Source of the DNA: Yponomeuta sedellus
Lineage: Eukaryota; Arthropoda; Insecta; Lepidoptera; Yponomeutidae
Reading direction: 5' to 3'
Assembly: GCA_934045075.1 (NCBI GenBank)
Contig: OW203738.1
Span: forward strand, 992,001 to 1,056,000
Length of the DNA stretch: 64,000 bases
Shown piece after piece: positions 18,901-29,298 of this stretch. Within the stretch, counting starts at the first letter, position 1. Each line of letters starts with the position of its first letter. A model generated the notes under the pieces. The model had not been told where the DNA came from. It saw only the letters and a program-made list of their open reading frames with translations, and did not search any database. A program made the translations under genes and the position numbers.

Positions 18901-19276
18901 GAATCGCTCGTAGCCCCAGCTGCCTGAGTGATCTTAAACGATCACGAAGGCTAAGCAACATAGGGCGCGTTCAGTGCATGGATGGGTGACCGTCTACGGC
19001 TAACGGCAAAGGTGTTTTGCCTAGCGGTTCCGCGCTTCACAAGGCACGTTAAGCAGTTGGTGCCGGCTGGCGTCGATAGATGGCAGTCGTTAAGCCAACT
19101 CCGAGGCCCTAGGGCGGCTAGAAAACTTCTGACAGTGAGACCAGCCACTAGTCTTGCAAGCCTCCACCAATCCAGACTTGGCCCCCGTGGAGTACGGAGT
19201 ATGGAGTACGGAATGTCTTCCTCAGAGAAGAGACCCCTGCCCCTCGGTGGGGGCGTAAGGGGTTGATGATGATGTG
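18901..19276 (+). mobile_element. Family A2 SINE, full length, closest to 5S rRNA
   Basis: The head reads gatcacgaaggctaagcaac then atagggcgcg and atggatgggtgaccgtc. This is the arrangement of eukaryotic 5S rRNA internal promoter boxes A and C, with only scattered differences. The core is shared with A1 (cacgttaagcagttggtgcc) and the tail is gttgatgatgatg. It shows that family A is a 5S-rRNA-derived (SINE3-type) SINE. Confidence 0.88.
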
Positions 19277-19316
19277 AGACGTAATGAGATGACCTTTGCA
19301 TTTACTTATTGAGATG

Positions 19317-19455
19317 ATTTATACAGCATCCAGTGGCACCTACACTCATACTAGATGAGGAAAGAGACCACGGACCCTACAGTCCCTGGGACATTGTTTT
19401 TAGGCAGAGTTCCTTACCGTAACGACAGCTTAGGCTGTCTAGCCGACAGTCAAGA
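19317..19455 (+). repeat. Family R repeat
   Basis: atacagcatccagtggc, actcatactagatgagg, cagtccctgggacattg. Shared with 22318-22400 and 43621-43760; each follows closely on a SINE or LINE tail. Class unknown. Confidence 0.45.
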
Positions 19456-19657
19456 CCACTCAATACATGAGGAGCAAGAACGTCCTTGGTGAGGAGCCAA
19501 CTGAGCAACATAAGCAAGTTACCTTAGTAAGTTTTAGCATTATTAATCAATAAATCAAATCAATTCGTTTCAACCTAAAGAATTTACATTCTGTGTGCTG
19601 AATGTCAATTTACAATGTAAAATGTAAGCCGCTGCCTTCGGGCCGTATTGTAGTTGA

Positions 19658-19939
19658 GAAAAAGGCAGCGGACAAAAACACAAATCTGACCATCTTTTCT
19701 CAAGTCATCTTAAACCAAATACATCAGTTGCCATACGTAAACCTAATAAGATTTCATGGTTGCCATTAAAAGCCAAAGCATTAGTCAAATGTCTCACAAT
19801 AATAGGGGAAAACATAAAAGAGCTATGGCCAGACACACGAACAGCACTCGTTCACGAGCATAACGCAGTGCTCAGCCATCATCAGTCTCAACCGTTTTGG
19901 AGGGAGATAGACGACCCGAACACCACGCTACCATTCTAA
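19658..19939 (+). CDS. Possible terminal exon of a host gene
   Basis: An open frame without an ATG, bounded upstream by TGA at 19655-19657 and ending in TAA at 19937-19939. Its C-terminal half reads KCLTIIGENIKELWPDTRTA, then LVHEHNAVLSHHQSQPFWRE. An AATAAA lies 128 bp after the stop (20067-20072), and an AG after a modest pyrimidine stretch (19726-19727) could be the acceptor. The sequence is not repeated in the window. Not recognised as any family; it could also be an old mobile-element protein end. Confidence 0.35.
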   Translation, partial: EKGSGQKHKSDHLFSSHLKPNTSVAIRKPNKISWLPLKAKALVKCLTIIGENIKELWPDTRTALVHEHNAVLSHHQSQPFWREIDDPNTTLPF

Positions 19940-20066
19940 TGACCTTTAGCAACCTGCAGTTAAGTTTTTGTCAGTTATAGAATGTATCATATAGTTATTA
20001 ATATGTAATCACGTCGTATGTACACACTTTGTATTATAAAATGTGTTATAGTTATACCTAACTAAC

Positions 20067-20072
20067 AATAAA
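20067..20072 (+). promoter_or_regulatory. Candidate polyadenylation signal
   Basis: AATAAA downstream of the exon-like frame ending at 19939. Such hexamers also occur by chance in A+T-rich DNA. Confidence 0.3.
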
Positions 20073-20139
20073 ATCGCAGTGGAATTGGTTTACTACCACG
20101 GACTTGGATCGTTTATTAAGTTATAGCCCGGCTATGTCT

Positions 20140-20247
20140 TATAATTCTCTACCATTCTGGATTGGCCCCCGTGGTGGAGTATGGTGTAACCTTTCTGCGA
20201 TGCAGGAAAAGACCCGTGCCCCAGAAGTGGGGACATACCAAGGACAT
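20140..20247 (+). mobile_element. Family A1 SINE, 3' fragment
   Basis: attctctaccattctggatt, gtggtggagtatggtgtaac, gacccgtgccccagaagtgg, ending catatcgaag. Confidence 0.75.
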
Positions 20248-20843
20248 ATCGAAGTTATATTCTTCTAAAATAACTATCAAATATAGTTAGCAAAGAATCT
20301 CTAGAAAGTCTAGCCTAAGTTTTCTTAATAACTGTCATGTAACTCGCTGTTTGGAGACACTTTCAGAACACTTTGTTTGCAACGACTACTTCAACATAAA
20401 ATTTACAGAAGTTCTACTAAAGTCGTAGTAAAATAGATTGAGAAAACTTGATTTTACTTGAAATTGGATATTACACCTATCTAGGAAGGAATCTTCCTTA
20501 AACTAAGAGTTTATACGGCTGCCTTATCACTAAAAGTGATCTCTTTCAGATAACCTTTGGATGGACTGTGCAATTGTACATACATGCATTGTACATTACA
20601 CATTACGGAAGGAAGTAGATTCACATATACACAATGATAATTTCTGTGGTATATGAATTATAAATGTCTAAATACATTAAATTATCCACAAATAATTACA
20701 AATAATTATCAGAAATAAACTTCCAAAACATAAATATTGACAGGACAGGATAAGTCAAACACAAAAAACAACGAAATAATTGAAAATGTATTTTTTTTTA
20801 ATTATTTAAAAGTTTTTTGTAATAAATTACGATACAAACAATT
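20248..20843. other. Mostly unassigned; LINE 3' UTR motif
   Basis: At 20520-20570 cttatcactaaaagtgatct with ttcagataacctttggatg is the minus-strand LINE 3' UTR signature seen at 13262 and 56050. The remainder is A+T-rich unique sequence. Confidence 0.4.
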
Positions 20844-20844
20844 A

Positions 20845-20986
20845 CAGTCTGTAGCTTTTAGAATATACCTCGGCTACTATCGGATAGTCTTATTCAAAGC
20901 AGGAAGTAGTACTACACTCGTGTGCTTTCGACGAAAACCGAAGCCTACTCTAGAGCCCGAGGTATATTCTAAAAGCTAACAGACTG
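20845..20986. mobile_element. Family I MITE, complete, TA duplication
   Basis: 142 bp with inverted ends cagtctgtagcttttagaat and the complement of attctaaaagctaacagactg, flanked by TA on both sides (20843-20844, 20987-20988). TA duplication with CAG-starting ends is typical of Tc1/mariner-type MITEs. Further copies are at 40381, 44385 and 59977. No coding capacity. Confidence 0.85.
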
Positions 20987-21164
20987 TACACAAGTATTTT
21001 GTATGAATAAAGGCTACTTAAGACCTTTGTACTAATCTATCGTAATTTCTACTAATTACTAAGTTGAACAACAAAAGAATATTACGCATAAAAATTATTG
21101 ACTTTAAAAATAACTTTAAAGCAAAACAGTAAGTTACAGTAAGGAAATTTGAGTGTCTTAACTA

Positions 21165-21382
21165 CATACATACATACATAACCTCACGCCTGTATCCCAG
21201 AGGGGTAGGCAGAGACCGGGGACTGCCACTTGCCACGATCCTGACAGATCACCTTCCCTTCATCAACGTTCATAAGTCGTTGCATGCACGCACGCCGGTT
21301 CCGAGTACTTTTTATCTTTCCCTTTGCTAATACATCCCCTATTTGGTCGATGTAAGTTCGTCTGGGACGTCCTTTAACTTAA
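21165..21382 (-). mobile_element. Family J LINE 3' end
   Basis: The minus strand encodes MNVDE and GKWQ-like words and carries ataaaaagtactcggaacc, gatctgtcaggatcgtggc, ctctgcctacccctctggg and a (tatg)n-like tail. Confidence 0.75.
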
Positions 21383-21418
21383 CTACTACTGTGTTAAACT
21401 ACCTCAGCGATTGTAATT

Positions 21419-21591
21419 GTCAGAGGCCTTATAAGCGGCTTCATAACTTTTGACAGTAAGGCCCGCCACTGTCTTACAATACTCCACCACCCCGGACATG
21501 GCCCCCGTGGTGGAGAATGGCCTAACCTTCCTGCGATACAGGAAGATACCATTGCTCCATCAGTGGCGACATACAAGATTTGATAATAATA
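21419..21591 (+). mobile_element. Family A1 SINE, 3' half
   Basis: gtcagaggccttataagcgg, ggacatggcccccgtggtgg, gaagataccattgctccatc, ending gatttgataataat. Diverged. Confidence 0.75.
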
Positions 21592-21985
21592 CTCTCTAAG
21601 AGAAATCCTGTGGTATATAGTAACATTATAGTGACGTAATATAGCCTACTTCCAGACCAGCCACTTTACTCTGCTGCATGATTATGTGGAGCTCAAAGTA
21701 TTTAAGTACATAAGGTGCTCACGCCGCTAGCACAAACGTCTCCGTCTCAAAATATTCACAAGTAAGCGAACTAGCTTTCAAACAATAATAACCTTGTTAC
21801 CGGCAACTTGCGGGAACTTTCCAAAACTGCTGATATTACGCTTGAGATTGAGAAGTGGAAAGCACACTGTGCACAACGGTTGCAAGCCAGACAATCTTGT
21901 ACACATGCACATAAATACGTTTAAGGGTTGGCAAGAAACAGTAGTTGGATTGGCCTTTGCGTCTCCGTAATGTGATGATTGGGAA
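21592..21985. other. No feature recognised
   Basis: No shared repeat and no coding evidence. Confidence 0.4.
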
Positions 21986-21989
21986 GCGC

Positions 21990-22305
21990 AATAGAGAGAG
22001 CTATGTTAGGAGTTTCTTTGCGCGATCGAATCGAGAATGAGGAGATCCGCAGAGGAACCCGAGTCACTGACAAAGCTCGAAGAATTGCTCAGTTGAAGTA
22101 GCAATGGATGGAGAGCACGTAGCTCTAAGAACTGATGGCCGTTGGGGCGAAAAAGTTCACATCTGGAGACCGCCTCCACCAGATGGTCTGACGACCTGTT
22201 TACGGTGGCGGGGAATCGCTGGATGCGGGCGGCCCAAGACTGTGAAGCTTGGAAAACCATGAGGAAGGCCTATGACCTGCAGTGGCCGTCGAATGGCTGA
22301 TGATG
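21990..22305 (+). pseudogene. RTE-like LINE 3' terminal coding fragment
   Basis: With frame changes the sequence encodes NEEIRRGTRVTDKARRIAQL and later RWSDDL, VAGNRWMRAAQD and KAYDLQW, the conserved C-terminus of endonuclease/reverse-transcriptase LINEs (RTE-like) in insects. Stops and frameshifts are present. Tail gatgatgttgatga. Confidence 0.75.
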
Positions 22306-22317
22306 TTGATGAATGTG

Positions 22318-22400
22318 ATGATTTGTGCAGCGTCCAGTAGCTTCTTCACTCACACTAGATAGGTGAAGGGACTACCCGGATGCAGCAGCGGCATCAAGAT
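22318..22400 (+). repeat. Family R repeat fragment
   Basis: gatttgtgcagcgtccagta, ctcacactagataggtgaag. See 19317 and 43621. Confidence 0.45.
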
Positions 22401-22482
22401 GGGGGATCGTATTTTTACTTGTATTCATATTAAGTCAAAGTATGTGTAGCGGAGTCGAATGATTGTAATATTTATCTTTGAC

Positions 22483-22670
22483 TAGCTGACCCAGCGAACA
22501 TCGTACCGCCTTAGAGTCGATTCTTTGAAATTATTTTATTTTTTTCTCGTTAAGAACCATCCTCGTACTTCAAGGAACATTCTAAAAAAAGAATTAGCGA
22601 AATTGGTTCAGCTGCTCTTGACATTTGCGCTTACCAACACATTCTGCGATCCATTTTTATATTATAGATA
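22483..22670 (+). repeat. Family F repeat, full copy
   Basis: tagctgacccagcgaacatc at the start, gaattagcgaaattggttca in the middle, tttatattatagat at the end. The copy at 38449-38620 has the same order. No inverted ends and no frame; a short non-autonomous repeat of unknown class. Confidence 0.6.
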
Positions 22671-23398
22671 AAGAGCAACCTCTGGAAGCACTATAGTCGA
22701 AGATTTTTAGCTTCCAGAGCTAGAATGCTTCGTACATTTTTTTTTAAATAATTTTAATTTGAATTTTTAAGACAATTTAAATTTAAAACTTTTAATTAAT
22801 TCAAGTTACCTCTATCTCAATTTTTTCTTCTTTTTCCCTAATTCGTGGTAAGCGTTGATACTTCAATGTTACTTGAGATGCTGTTACCACGCATTGTACA
22901 ATTGTTTGTTTACCCTAATAAAATAAAATCAGTATTACATGATCTCACTGTGCTTTGTGTAACCCCATTCTATGAGGTGATATTAGTGAAAGTTTGTCTG
23001 GTGCAAGAGTTTGTTAGTTAGCTGCAGTTACATTAGGAAAGTTAACACGCTTGAACCCAACAAACTGACGATTATGTAGAAGCAGGTCTAGAAATAGGAA
23101 TTGGGCTCAAGGAAGACAACAGTCCAATACTTAAGCTTCTTTGCCTTACCAGTGTTTTATTCTATAATTTAATTCTTTACATGAGTAAACGTACAAGGGC
23201 GTGCTTAGTGCAAGAAGCATTCTCTTTCAACAAACCTTTAGTGTTGAAGAGACTGGCAAAGGGTAGTATAAGAAAAGAAAGGTGAAATGCAATAATAAAC
23301 TTACATAAGCATAGGGAGATACATTAATTTGGACCTACAGGGGATCGGGGAGGTCTGAAAATGGAAAATCTGTGACTGGCAATGTTTAGTGAGTACCA
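22671..23398. other. Mostly unassigned
   Basis: At 23180-23232 gagtaaacgtacaagggcgt, gcttagtgcaagaagcattc resembles minus-strand LINE 3' ends also seen at 39417 and 41358. No other feature. Confidence 0.4.
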
Positions 23399-23705
23399 GA
23401 GTGCTAAGTGTGAGTTTGACAGATCCAATCGAATAACTTTACTACCGCGTTAATCGAGCATTGAGTAGTGAGTATGAGTAAGTTAACCGTTCGAACTGGC
23501 AAAACGCTGTCACAGTACAACTCGCACTCGCGTTTATTCGTGTTTTGGCTGGTAAACGTGTTCACTTCTCAACGTAAACCATTACAACTCGCACTCAGCA
23601 ATTTTAATTTCCATACTTGTCGCTAGGTGGCGCTTCCTCGATGCCATAGAAATATGAGTTTACTTTAACGCGATCGAGTAGTTAAAAAACTCGCACTAAG
23701 CACTC
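23399..23705 (+). mobile_element. Family L non-autonomous element
   Basis: About 307 bp with inverted ends gagtgctaagtgtgagttt and the complement of aaactcgcactaagcactc. Colinear, in opposite orientation, with 49771-50077. The word actcgcact recurs inside. No frame. Target duplication not resolved. Confidence 0.7.
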
Positions 23706-24345
23706 AGGAGTAGTTGAATGGTTTTTGGTGTCGCTACCTCAAACAGAGAGGTTACCTAAGATAAGCAAATGAAAATATGGATGTTTTTTTTTATTTTTTT
23801 TTATTTATTATTTTTTTTTTTATCTTTTGTAATTTATGTTACCTGTGGTAATAATGTTAAGGTTTTCTTTCTTTTTTGAATTTTCGAACCATTCTGCGTA
23901 GCGGACACTCACACGAACACTCAAAGTACATCATAACACAAGGCTATGTATTAAAAAGCGCGAAATGCTGTTTATTACTGTATGTAGGTTTAATGTTGCT
24001 TGATATATAATCGAGGCACTCACAGGACAGGCTCGGCCTAGTGTGGGGACCGGTAACAAAAGTTTATGTTTATTTCTAGTATTTACATTGTGTAGGTTAG
24101 TATTTACTTTAAAACTGTAGGTAGCCATACCTACAGTTTTAAAGTTACTGATATTTTTCCTGACGTACATTATGTTTTCGTAGATCTACTTACTTGTATA
24201 TAATTATAATCGGATACACTAACTATAAGGATATATATATATATAATAGATTTTTAGAAGACAAATAAATTTCGTTTTCATTCCTTAAAATTACGTCACC
24301 TAATTCTACATTTAATTTTTTCGCTTTAGTTAGTAAAAGTGTAAA
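23706..24345. other. Low-complexity and unassigned sequence with an 18-bp hairpin
   Basis: A T-rich tract at 23784-23822. A perfect 18-bp hairpin at 24106-24123 and 24128-24145 (actttaaaactgtaggta) has a 4-base loop. A short (at)n run near 24230. Confidence 0.5.
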
Positions 24346-24649
24346 TTGCTCGTAGCACCGGCTACCTGAGCGATCCTAAGCGATCGCGAATGTTAAGCAA
24401 CATAGGGCGCGTTCAGTGCATGGATACCCATCCATGACCGTCTATGACTAACTCTAGTGGCATTTTTCTGAGCGGTTCCGTGCTTTGTAAGGCTCGCTAA
24501 GCACTCCGTGTCAAGTCAGAGGCCTTAGGACGGCTTGAAAACTTCTGACAGTAAGACCAGCCACCAGTCTTGCACGCCTCCACCAATCTGGACTCCGCCC
24601 ACGTGGGGAAGAGACCCGTTTTCCTAACGGTAGCATGATGATGATCATA
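24346..24649 (+). mobile_element. Family A2 SINE
   Basis: Head gatcgcgaatgttaagcaac, atagggcgcgttc, then the duplicated patch catggatacccatccatgac in the 5S-like C-box region, core and a catgatgatgatc tail. Second clear 5S-like head after 18901. Confidence 0.85.
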
Positions 24650-24658
24650 AATCACTAT

Positions 24659-25023
24659 CGTTATCAACCCTTGTATGTCCCCACTGCTGGGGCACGGGTC
24701 TCTTCCTGCACCGCAGGAAGGTTAGGCCATACTCCACCACGGGGGCCAAGTCCGGGTTGGTGGAGGATTGTAAGACAGTGGTGGGCCTTACTGTCAGAAG
24801 TTATCAAGCCGCCCATAAGGCCTCTGACATGGCTTAACGACTGCCATTATATGACAGCCGGCACCAACGGCTTATCGTGCCTTGCGAAGCACGGAAGCGC
24901 TCGGAGAAATGCCACTAGCGGTAGTCACGGGACGCTCACCCATCCCGTACCTGACCGCGCCTGTTGTTGCTTAACCAAGTGATTGATTCCAATCACTCGG
25001 TTCGCCTAGGCCACGAGCGCCTC
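24659..25023 (-). mobile_element. Family A1 SINE inserted in the A2 tail
   Basis: Complete minus-strand A1: gcgctcgtggcctaggcg, aagcaacaacaggcgcgg, acgggatgggtgagcgtccc, core and tail gggttgataacg. Direct repeats aatcactat at 24650-24658 and 25024-25032. It lies tail-to-tail with the A2 copy to its left. Confidence 0.9.
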
Positions 25024-25088
25024 AATCACTATACTATATAGTAAATATATAATGAAATATTAATATTTAGTGTATTATATGTGTAAGC

Positions 25089-25380
25089 AATTCGTCGAAG
25101 AACCAAGGTCGAAGACGTTGGTGAGCGGATCACAGACTTAAAGTGGAGATGGGCGAGACACTTGGCTAGAAGGGAAGACGGCCGGTGGACCAGGGCAGTA
25201 TCGGAGTGGTGGCCAAGGGAGGGAAGGAGGTTGGTAGGCAGACCACCGACACGATGGTCAGACGACATCGTGAGGGTTGCGGGCCAGAGACGGACCAGGT
25301 TAGCACAGGACCGTGAGGAATGGCGCAATAAAAAGGAGGCCTATGCCCAGCAGTGGGTTGATGTGGGCTGATTATAGATA
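25089..25380 (+). pseudogene. RTE-like LINE C-terminal fragment
   Basis: An open frame carries ITDLKWRWARHLARREDGRW, EGRRLVGRPPTRWSDDIV, and EEWRNKKEAYAQQWVDVG then stop. This is the conserved C-terminus of RTE-like LINE proteins; catalytic domains are absent. The ATG at 25162 is internal. Ends in gctgattatagatagat. Confidence 0.85.
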
Positions 25381-25560
25381 GATTGATGTGTAAGCATATA
25401 ATTAACGTGTAAGTTTATTTAGCTACACCATTTTACTTTATTGATTTTCATTTTCTTTTTTTTTGCACGCCTGCCCACTTTTTCGTTACCTCCTGCGGTT
25501 GACTGGTAGAAAATGCTTATGGCATTAAGTTCGCCGCATTGTACGATTTTATGGTGCAAT

Positions 25561-25756
25561 GACGACCTCTGTGGCGTAGCGGTAGCGCGTCTGCCTACCA
25601 TGCAAGAGGTCCCGGGTTCGAATCCCGGCTGGGGACAAAAAAAAAGCCCAGGTCTTGGATGTTACATGTTTGTGATGTCGTTGTTTCTGGTTCCCACGAC
25701 ACAGGGTATCCTAGTGTGGGGCCAGAAGCAATGCATGTGCCTGAATGTAAATGTTA
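25561..25756 (+). mobile_element. Family D SINE, near full length
   Basis: A box tggcgtagcgg, B box ggttcgaatcc, ccaggtcttggatg, ggtatcctagtgtggggcc; tail shortened to gtaaatgtta. Low divergence from 7696-7906. Confidence 0.88.
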
Positions 25757-26876
25757 ATAAAATATTAAAATAATAATAAATTAAAATAATAATAATAATA
25801 AATAAATACTAGAATTCATTACTTTCACTAAGAAACGAAAGAGAATTGTATTACCATCTTAAACATAAATCGGAGATTCTCATTAAGTTTATGGGGCTGG
25901 ACTTTTAAATTACTCGGATAAAGGAAACATTAGCATTCTAAAGCTATGGTAATACCGACTGGTGATTACCAGTGGGGCCAAATTTATCGATATCGATCTA
26001 CCAGTAATTGTGTTTTAAAATTTATCAGTAATCTTAATTTTTATTAGTCTTTAACTAATTTTTTTATACCGTCTATAAACGTCCTGCAGAACACAGGCTT
26101 TCTATTAGAGAGAGGGCTGGGCTTAATTTCCACGCGTGCCCGTGTGAAAGTATATAGTTCATTGACAGCGTTTTCAACTTAAAGTTACATTATTCTAGAA
26201 ATTGTCTCCGTTAGCATTTTTTTAATACCAGGCAACTTTGTTTTCCATACAATAAAAGTCTCTTTAAGAAAAGGCCTGTGCCCTGCAGTGGGAGGTTTCT
26301 ACGCTACATAAAAAAACTAAAAATTATTAATCTTATGAATTGTATTGAGAAGAATTTTAGTGGCGAAAAGAAGTTCTAAATAGTATCAACTGATATTTCT
26401 ATCGGCATAGGGTTCAAACCCCATACACTTAGCGATATAATGGCGTCGCGCGTTTTGGGGGCCAGCACACATAAATAACCGCCTTCATCTATTGTACATT
26501 TAAAGGCTTTAACTAGAAAAGTTACAGAGGATCTAATTATGCCATTTAATGTATATCCCGAATATAAACGAAGTATACAGACACAGTTTCATCGAATATT
26601 AGAATTAAGTAATATGTTATAATGACTGTAATTAATAGAAATTTACTTTGGTCGATGTTTCCTTGTATTTAACTTCCTTTCAGGAGTAAGTATTATAACG
26701 CAACGTCAGTGTTATAATACTGCTAGAAGTGTGCCTCCGCCTTTGTGGCCTCCCTTCTAATTAACAGGCCCTGTCAGAAAACCAGTGGTCTCGGGTGCAT
26801 AACCCGTGACAATATGCTGAGACAGCGGCTTTTTTATAACCCTAACACACATTGGCATCAACCTATGTAATATTAT
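25757..26876. other. Mostly unassigned with two E SINE scraps
   Basis: 26072-26150 (ctataaacgtcctgcagaac, ggctgggcttaatttccacg) and 26262-26312 (aggcctgtgccctgcagtgg) are family E 3' parts in opposite orientations. The remainder is unique A+T-rich DNA. Confidence 0.45.
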
Positions 26877-26945
26877 CCCGGCATGGGTGAAATTTTTAGC
26901 CTCTAAATAGGTTTTTAAATATCATAGTAGGTTTTTAAATATTAT
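26877..26945 (+). mobile_element. Family B SINE fragment
   Basis: cccggcatgggtgaaattt to ctctaaataggtttttaaat, then a repeat of the last word (tagtaggtttttaaat). Confidence 0.7.
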
Positions 26946-27020
26946 AATAGTTATAAACTGCTAGTCTAGTATATTATTACAGTCTATGTTAGTTAAGTGT
27001 ATTTAAATCTTCCGTTCTAT

Positions 27021-27349
27021 ACTAATTTTATTTTAAATGCACTAACCCGTGCTAAGGACAATTTTAAAAAACCTATTTAGAGGCTAAAAATTCCACCCAT
27101 GCCGGGATTCGAACCCGCGATCTCTGGCTATCCGTGCCAGCGCTCTATCCAACTGAGCTAATGGGCGACTCACCCATTAGCTCTATTATTCTCTGTACGT
27201 AATACAGCGAATAGTGTAAAGAGGTTCGAAATTTCACTAATGCCGGTGAGTCGCCCATAAGCTCAGTTGGATAGAGCGCTGGCACGGATAGCCAGAGGTC
27301 GCGGGTTCGAATTCCGGCATGGGTGGAATTTTTAGCCTCTAAATAGGTT
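27021..27349. mobile_element. Family B SINE fold-back insertion
   Basis: A minus-strand copy from its tail through the whole tRNA-like core to gcgactcac is followed by a plus-strand copy from the 5' flank (gtacgtaatacagcgaat) through the core to aaataggtt. One perfect 13-bp direct repeat, tcttccgttctat, encloses both (27008-27020, 27350-27362). Transcripts could form a hairpin of roughly 150 bp per arm. Confidence 0.9.
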
Positions 27350-27453
27350 TCTTCCGTTCTATGTTGCCATTCATATTGTATGGTCTATTTGGTGTTATGG
27401 TTTATGAATAAACATTTCTTCCTCTTACTTACTTACTCTTAATTATGATTGTT

Positions 27454-27590
27454 ATTTATTTATTTTGTTTTAAAGAAGACTAACAGCACAATATAACAAA
27501 ACACCAGCAACATAGGAAACAGAAGGACAATTACAAGTCTCCACTTATAAATACAGTATAGCAAGAAAAACAGATAAACACAAGAATATC
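27454..27590 (-). mobile_element. 3' end of the LINE family of 61.3-63.3 kb
   Basis: The minus strand reads ggagacttgtaattgtcctt, cctatgttgctggtg, gtgctgttagtcttctttaa and a (aat)-rich tail, matching the 3' UTR at 63200-63290. 5'-truncated. Confidence 0.85.
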
Positions 27591-27741
27591 ACCTTTTTAA
27601 ACCATTTTAGGGAAAACTCCATCCACTTTAACCAAGGTCACATCAATACCAATAAAAAATTGTAATAAGCACGAATTTGTACAAAATATAATTATTGAAT
27701 TCGACAAAAAAGATGTTTCACCAAACTGTTGGTGTTATTCT

Positions 27742-28085
27742 GTGATATCAACCCTCGTGTGTCCCTGCTGGGGCACGAGTCTCTTGCTGCATCGCAGGAA
27801 GGTTAGGCCGTACTCCACCACGGGGGCGAAGTCCGGGTTGTCGGAGGATTGTAAAGCAGTGGCGGGCCTTACCGTCAGAAGTTATCTAGCCGCCGAAGGC
27901 CTCTGACATGCTTTAATAACTGCCATTACATGACGGCTGGCATCAACGGCTTAACGTGCCTTGCGAAGCACGTAAGCGCTCGGGAAAAATGCCACTAGCG
28001 GTAGTCACAGGATGTTCACTCAACCAGCACCTGACCGCGACTGTTGCTGCTTAACGCAAGTGACGGTTCCAAATCACTTTGTGGC
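27742..28085 (-). mobile_element. Family A1 SINE, near full length
   Basis: Minus-strand: diverged head (aagcagcaacagtcgcgg), cacgttaagccgttgatgcc, gactcgtgccccagcaggg, gggttgatatca. Confidence 0.85.
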
Positions 28086-28130
28086 AGCATCACAGACTGT
28101 TCACGCCACAGTTGCTATGGAGATAATACT

Positions 28131-28406
28131 TCAGTCAAGCTCGCTAACGAATCTGACGTTCTTTAATCTATAATATTTTCTCTTATCATTTACGCATTCT
28201 TGTAAATATTGTACATAAGTTAGAGTTAGGTTTGAATAACACGCATCTGTAAATACTGCTTCAAGTTCTATCCTTTCGACTTGCAACATCTCTACATCTT
28301 GATTCTGACAGGCCGCGAGCGCGAGTCGGTCGGAGATTATTACCGGAATCCACCGAATTGGACCTTCTGTCCTTTTGTAGTCATTCAGTCGTTCAATCCC
28401 AATCAT
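28131..28406 (-). CDS. Hypothetical 91-codon frame
   Basis: ATG-to-stop frame beginning MIGIERLNDYKRTEGPIRW and ending KNVRFVSELD. It is acidic/mixed, has no membrane segment, and lies just upstream of the 5' end of an A1 SINE. Composition looks more coding-like than neighbouring frames, but I recognise no family and see no splice evidence. Confidence 0.2.
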   Translation of the reverse strand: MIGIERLNDYKRTEGPIRWIPVIISDRLALAACQNQDVEMLQVERIELEAVFTDACYSNLTLTYVQYLQECVNDKRKYYRLKNVRFVSELD

Positions 28407-28729
28407 GCCTTTATAGCGTTATTAACCTTTTGTGCCTAAGCTCGCACCCGCAAGGCGGAAATTGAAATATCGCATGTGAATTATTTTATTAAAACTCTCC
28501 CTTTATTGGTCGCATGATTATTAGTAATTTTTACGTGCAATAATTTTGGGCTATTCTATTTATAGCAAATTACCTTCTTTCATACTTGACCTATTAAACT
28601 GGTATTGAAATATAACCTGATTTTTCTAAAGCTGACATCAATCACGAATGCCGAAAATGCGTATGTCGACGCCTCGGCCACGGTATTATATTTTAGGATT
28701 TATAACTGTTTGTAAAGCAACAGACATTG

Positions 28730-28938
28730 CTTAAACAGAGATCGCTTAGCTCCCATCTACTCAAAATTCCTGCTCACAATACTGGAGCTTGCGGGAGTTC
28801 CTTGACGGTCCTGTCAGTTAGTCTGTGGAACGCACTGCCACAGAACATTATGCGCTAGTCCCACTATCAGTATCTTCAAAAAGCGGTTAAAAGATTATAA
28901 CTTATCTCTATCGGGATCACTGAGCTATATTTATTCAT
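28730..28938 (+). pseudogene. LINE ORF2 C-terminal fragment
   Basis: One frame encodes SVSLWNALPQNIMR, stop, then ISIFKKRLK-like words after a shift; the same sentence occurs at 34925-35010. A LINE 3' end whose attcatattcat tail runs into the hexanucleotide array. Confidence 0.65.
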
Positions 28939-28996
28939 ATTCATAGGTATTCATATTCATATTCGTGTTCGTTTTCTGTTCGTGTTCGTGTTCGTT

Positions 28997-29046
<50 letters not shown>

Positions 29047-29061
29047 TGTGTTCGCGTTCGC

Positions 29062-29140
<79 letters not shown>

Positions 29141-29218
29141 ATCGTGATCGTGTTCGTGTTCGTGTTCGTGATCGTGTTCGTGTTCGTGTTTAGGCTCGTG
29201 TTCGTGTTCGTGTTCGTA

Positions 29219-29277
<59 letters not shown>

Positions 29278-29298
29278 ATTCGTATTCGTATTCATATT
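28939..29298. repeat. (TTCGTG)n hexanucleotide array
   Basis: About 55 units of ttcgtg with variants (ttcgcg, gatcgt, ttcgta), starting from ttcatattcgtg at the LINE tail. It opens frames on both strands, coding Val-Phe and Asn-Thr runs, that are not genes. Confidence 0.95.

Noticed and set aside
18901..19010. A 5S rRNA gene
   Set aside because: Only the internal promoter region resembles 5S rRNA; the ends do not pair as in 5S and the sequence continues into the SINE core.
24635..24982. 115-codon plus-strand frame
   Set aside because: Entirely inside a minus-strand A1 SINE.
28939..29298. CRISPR-like array
   Set aside because: Units of six bases without spacers in an animal genome; an ordinary microsatellite. 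The same holds for 58061-58310.
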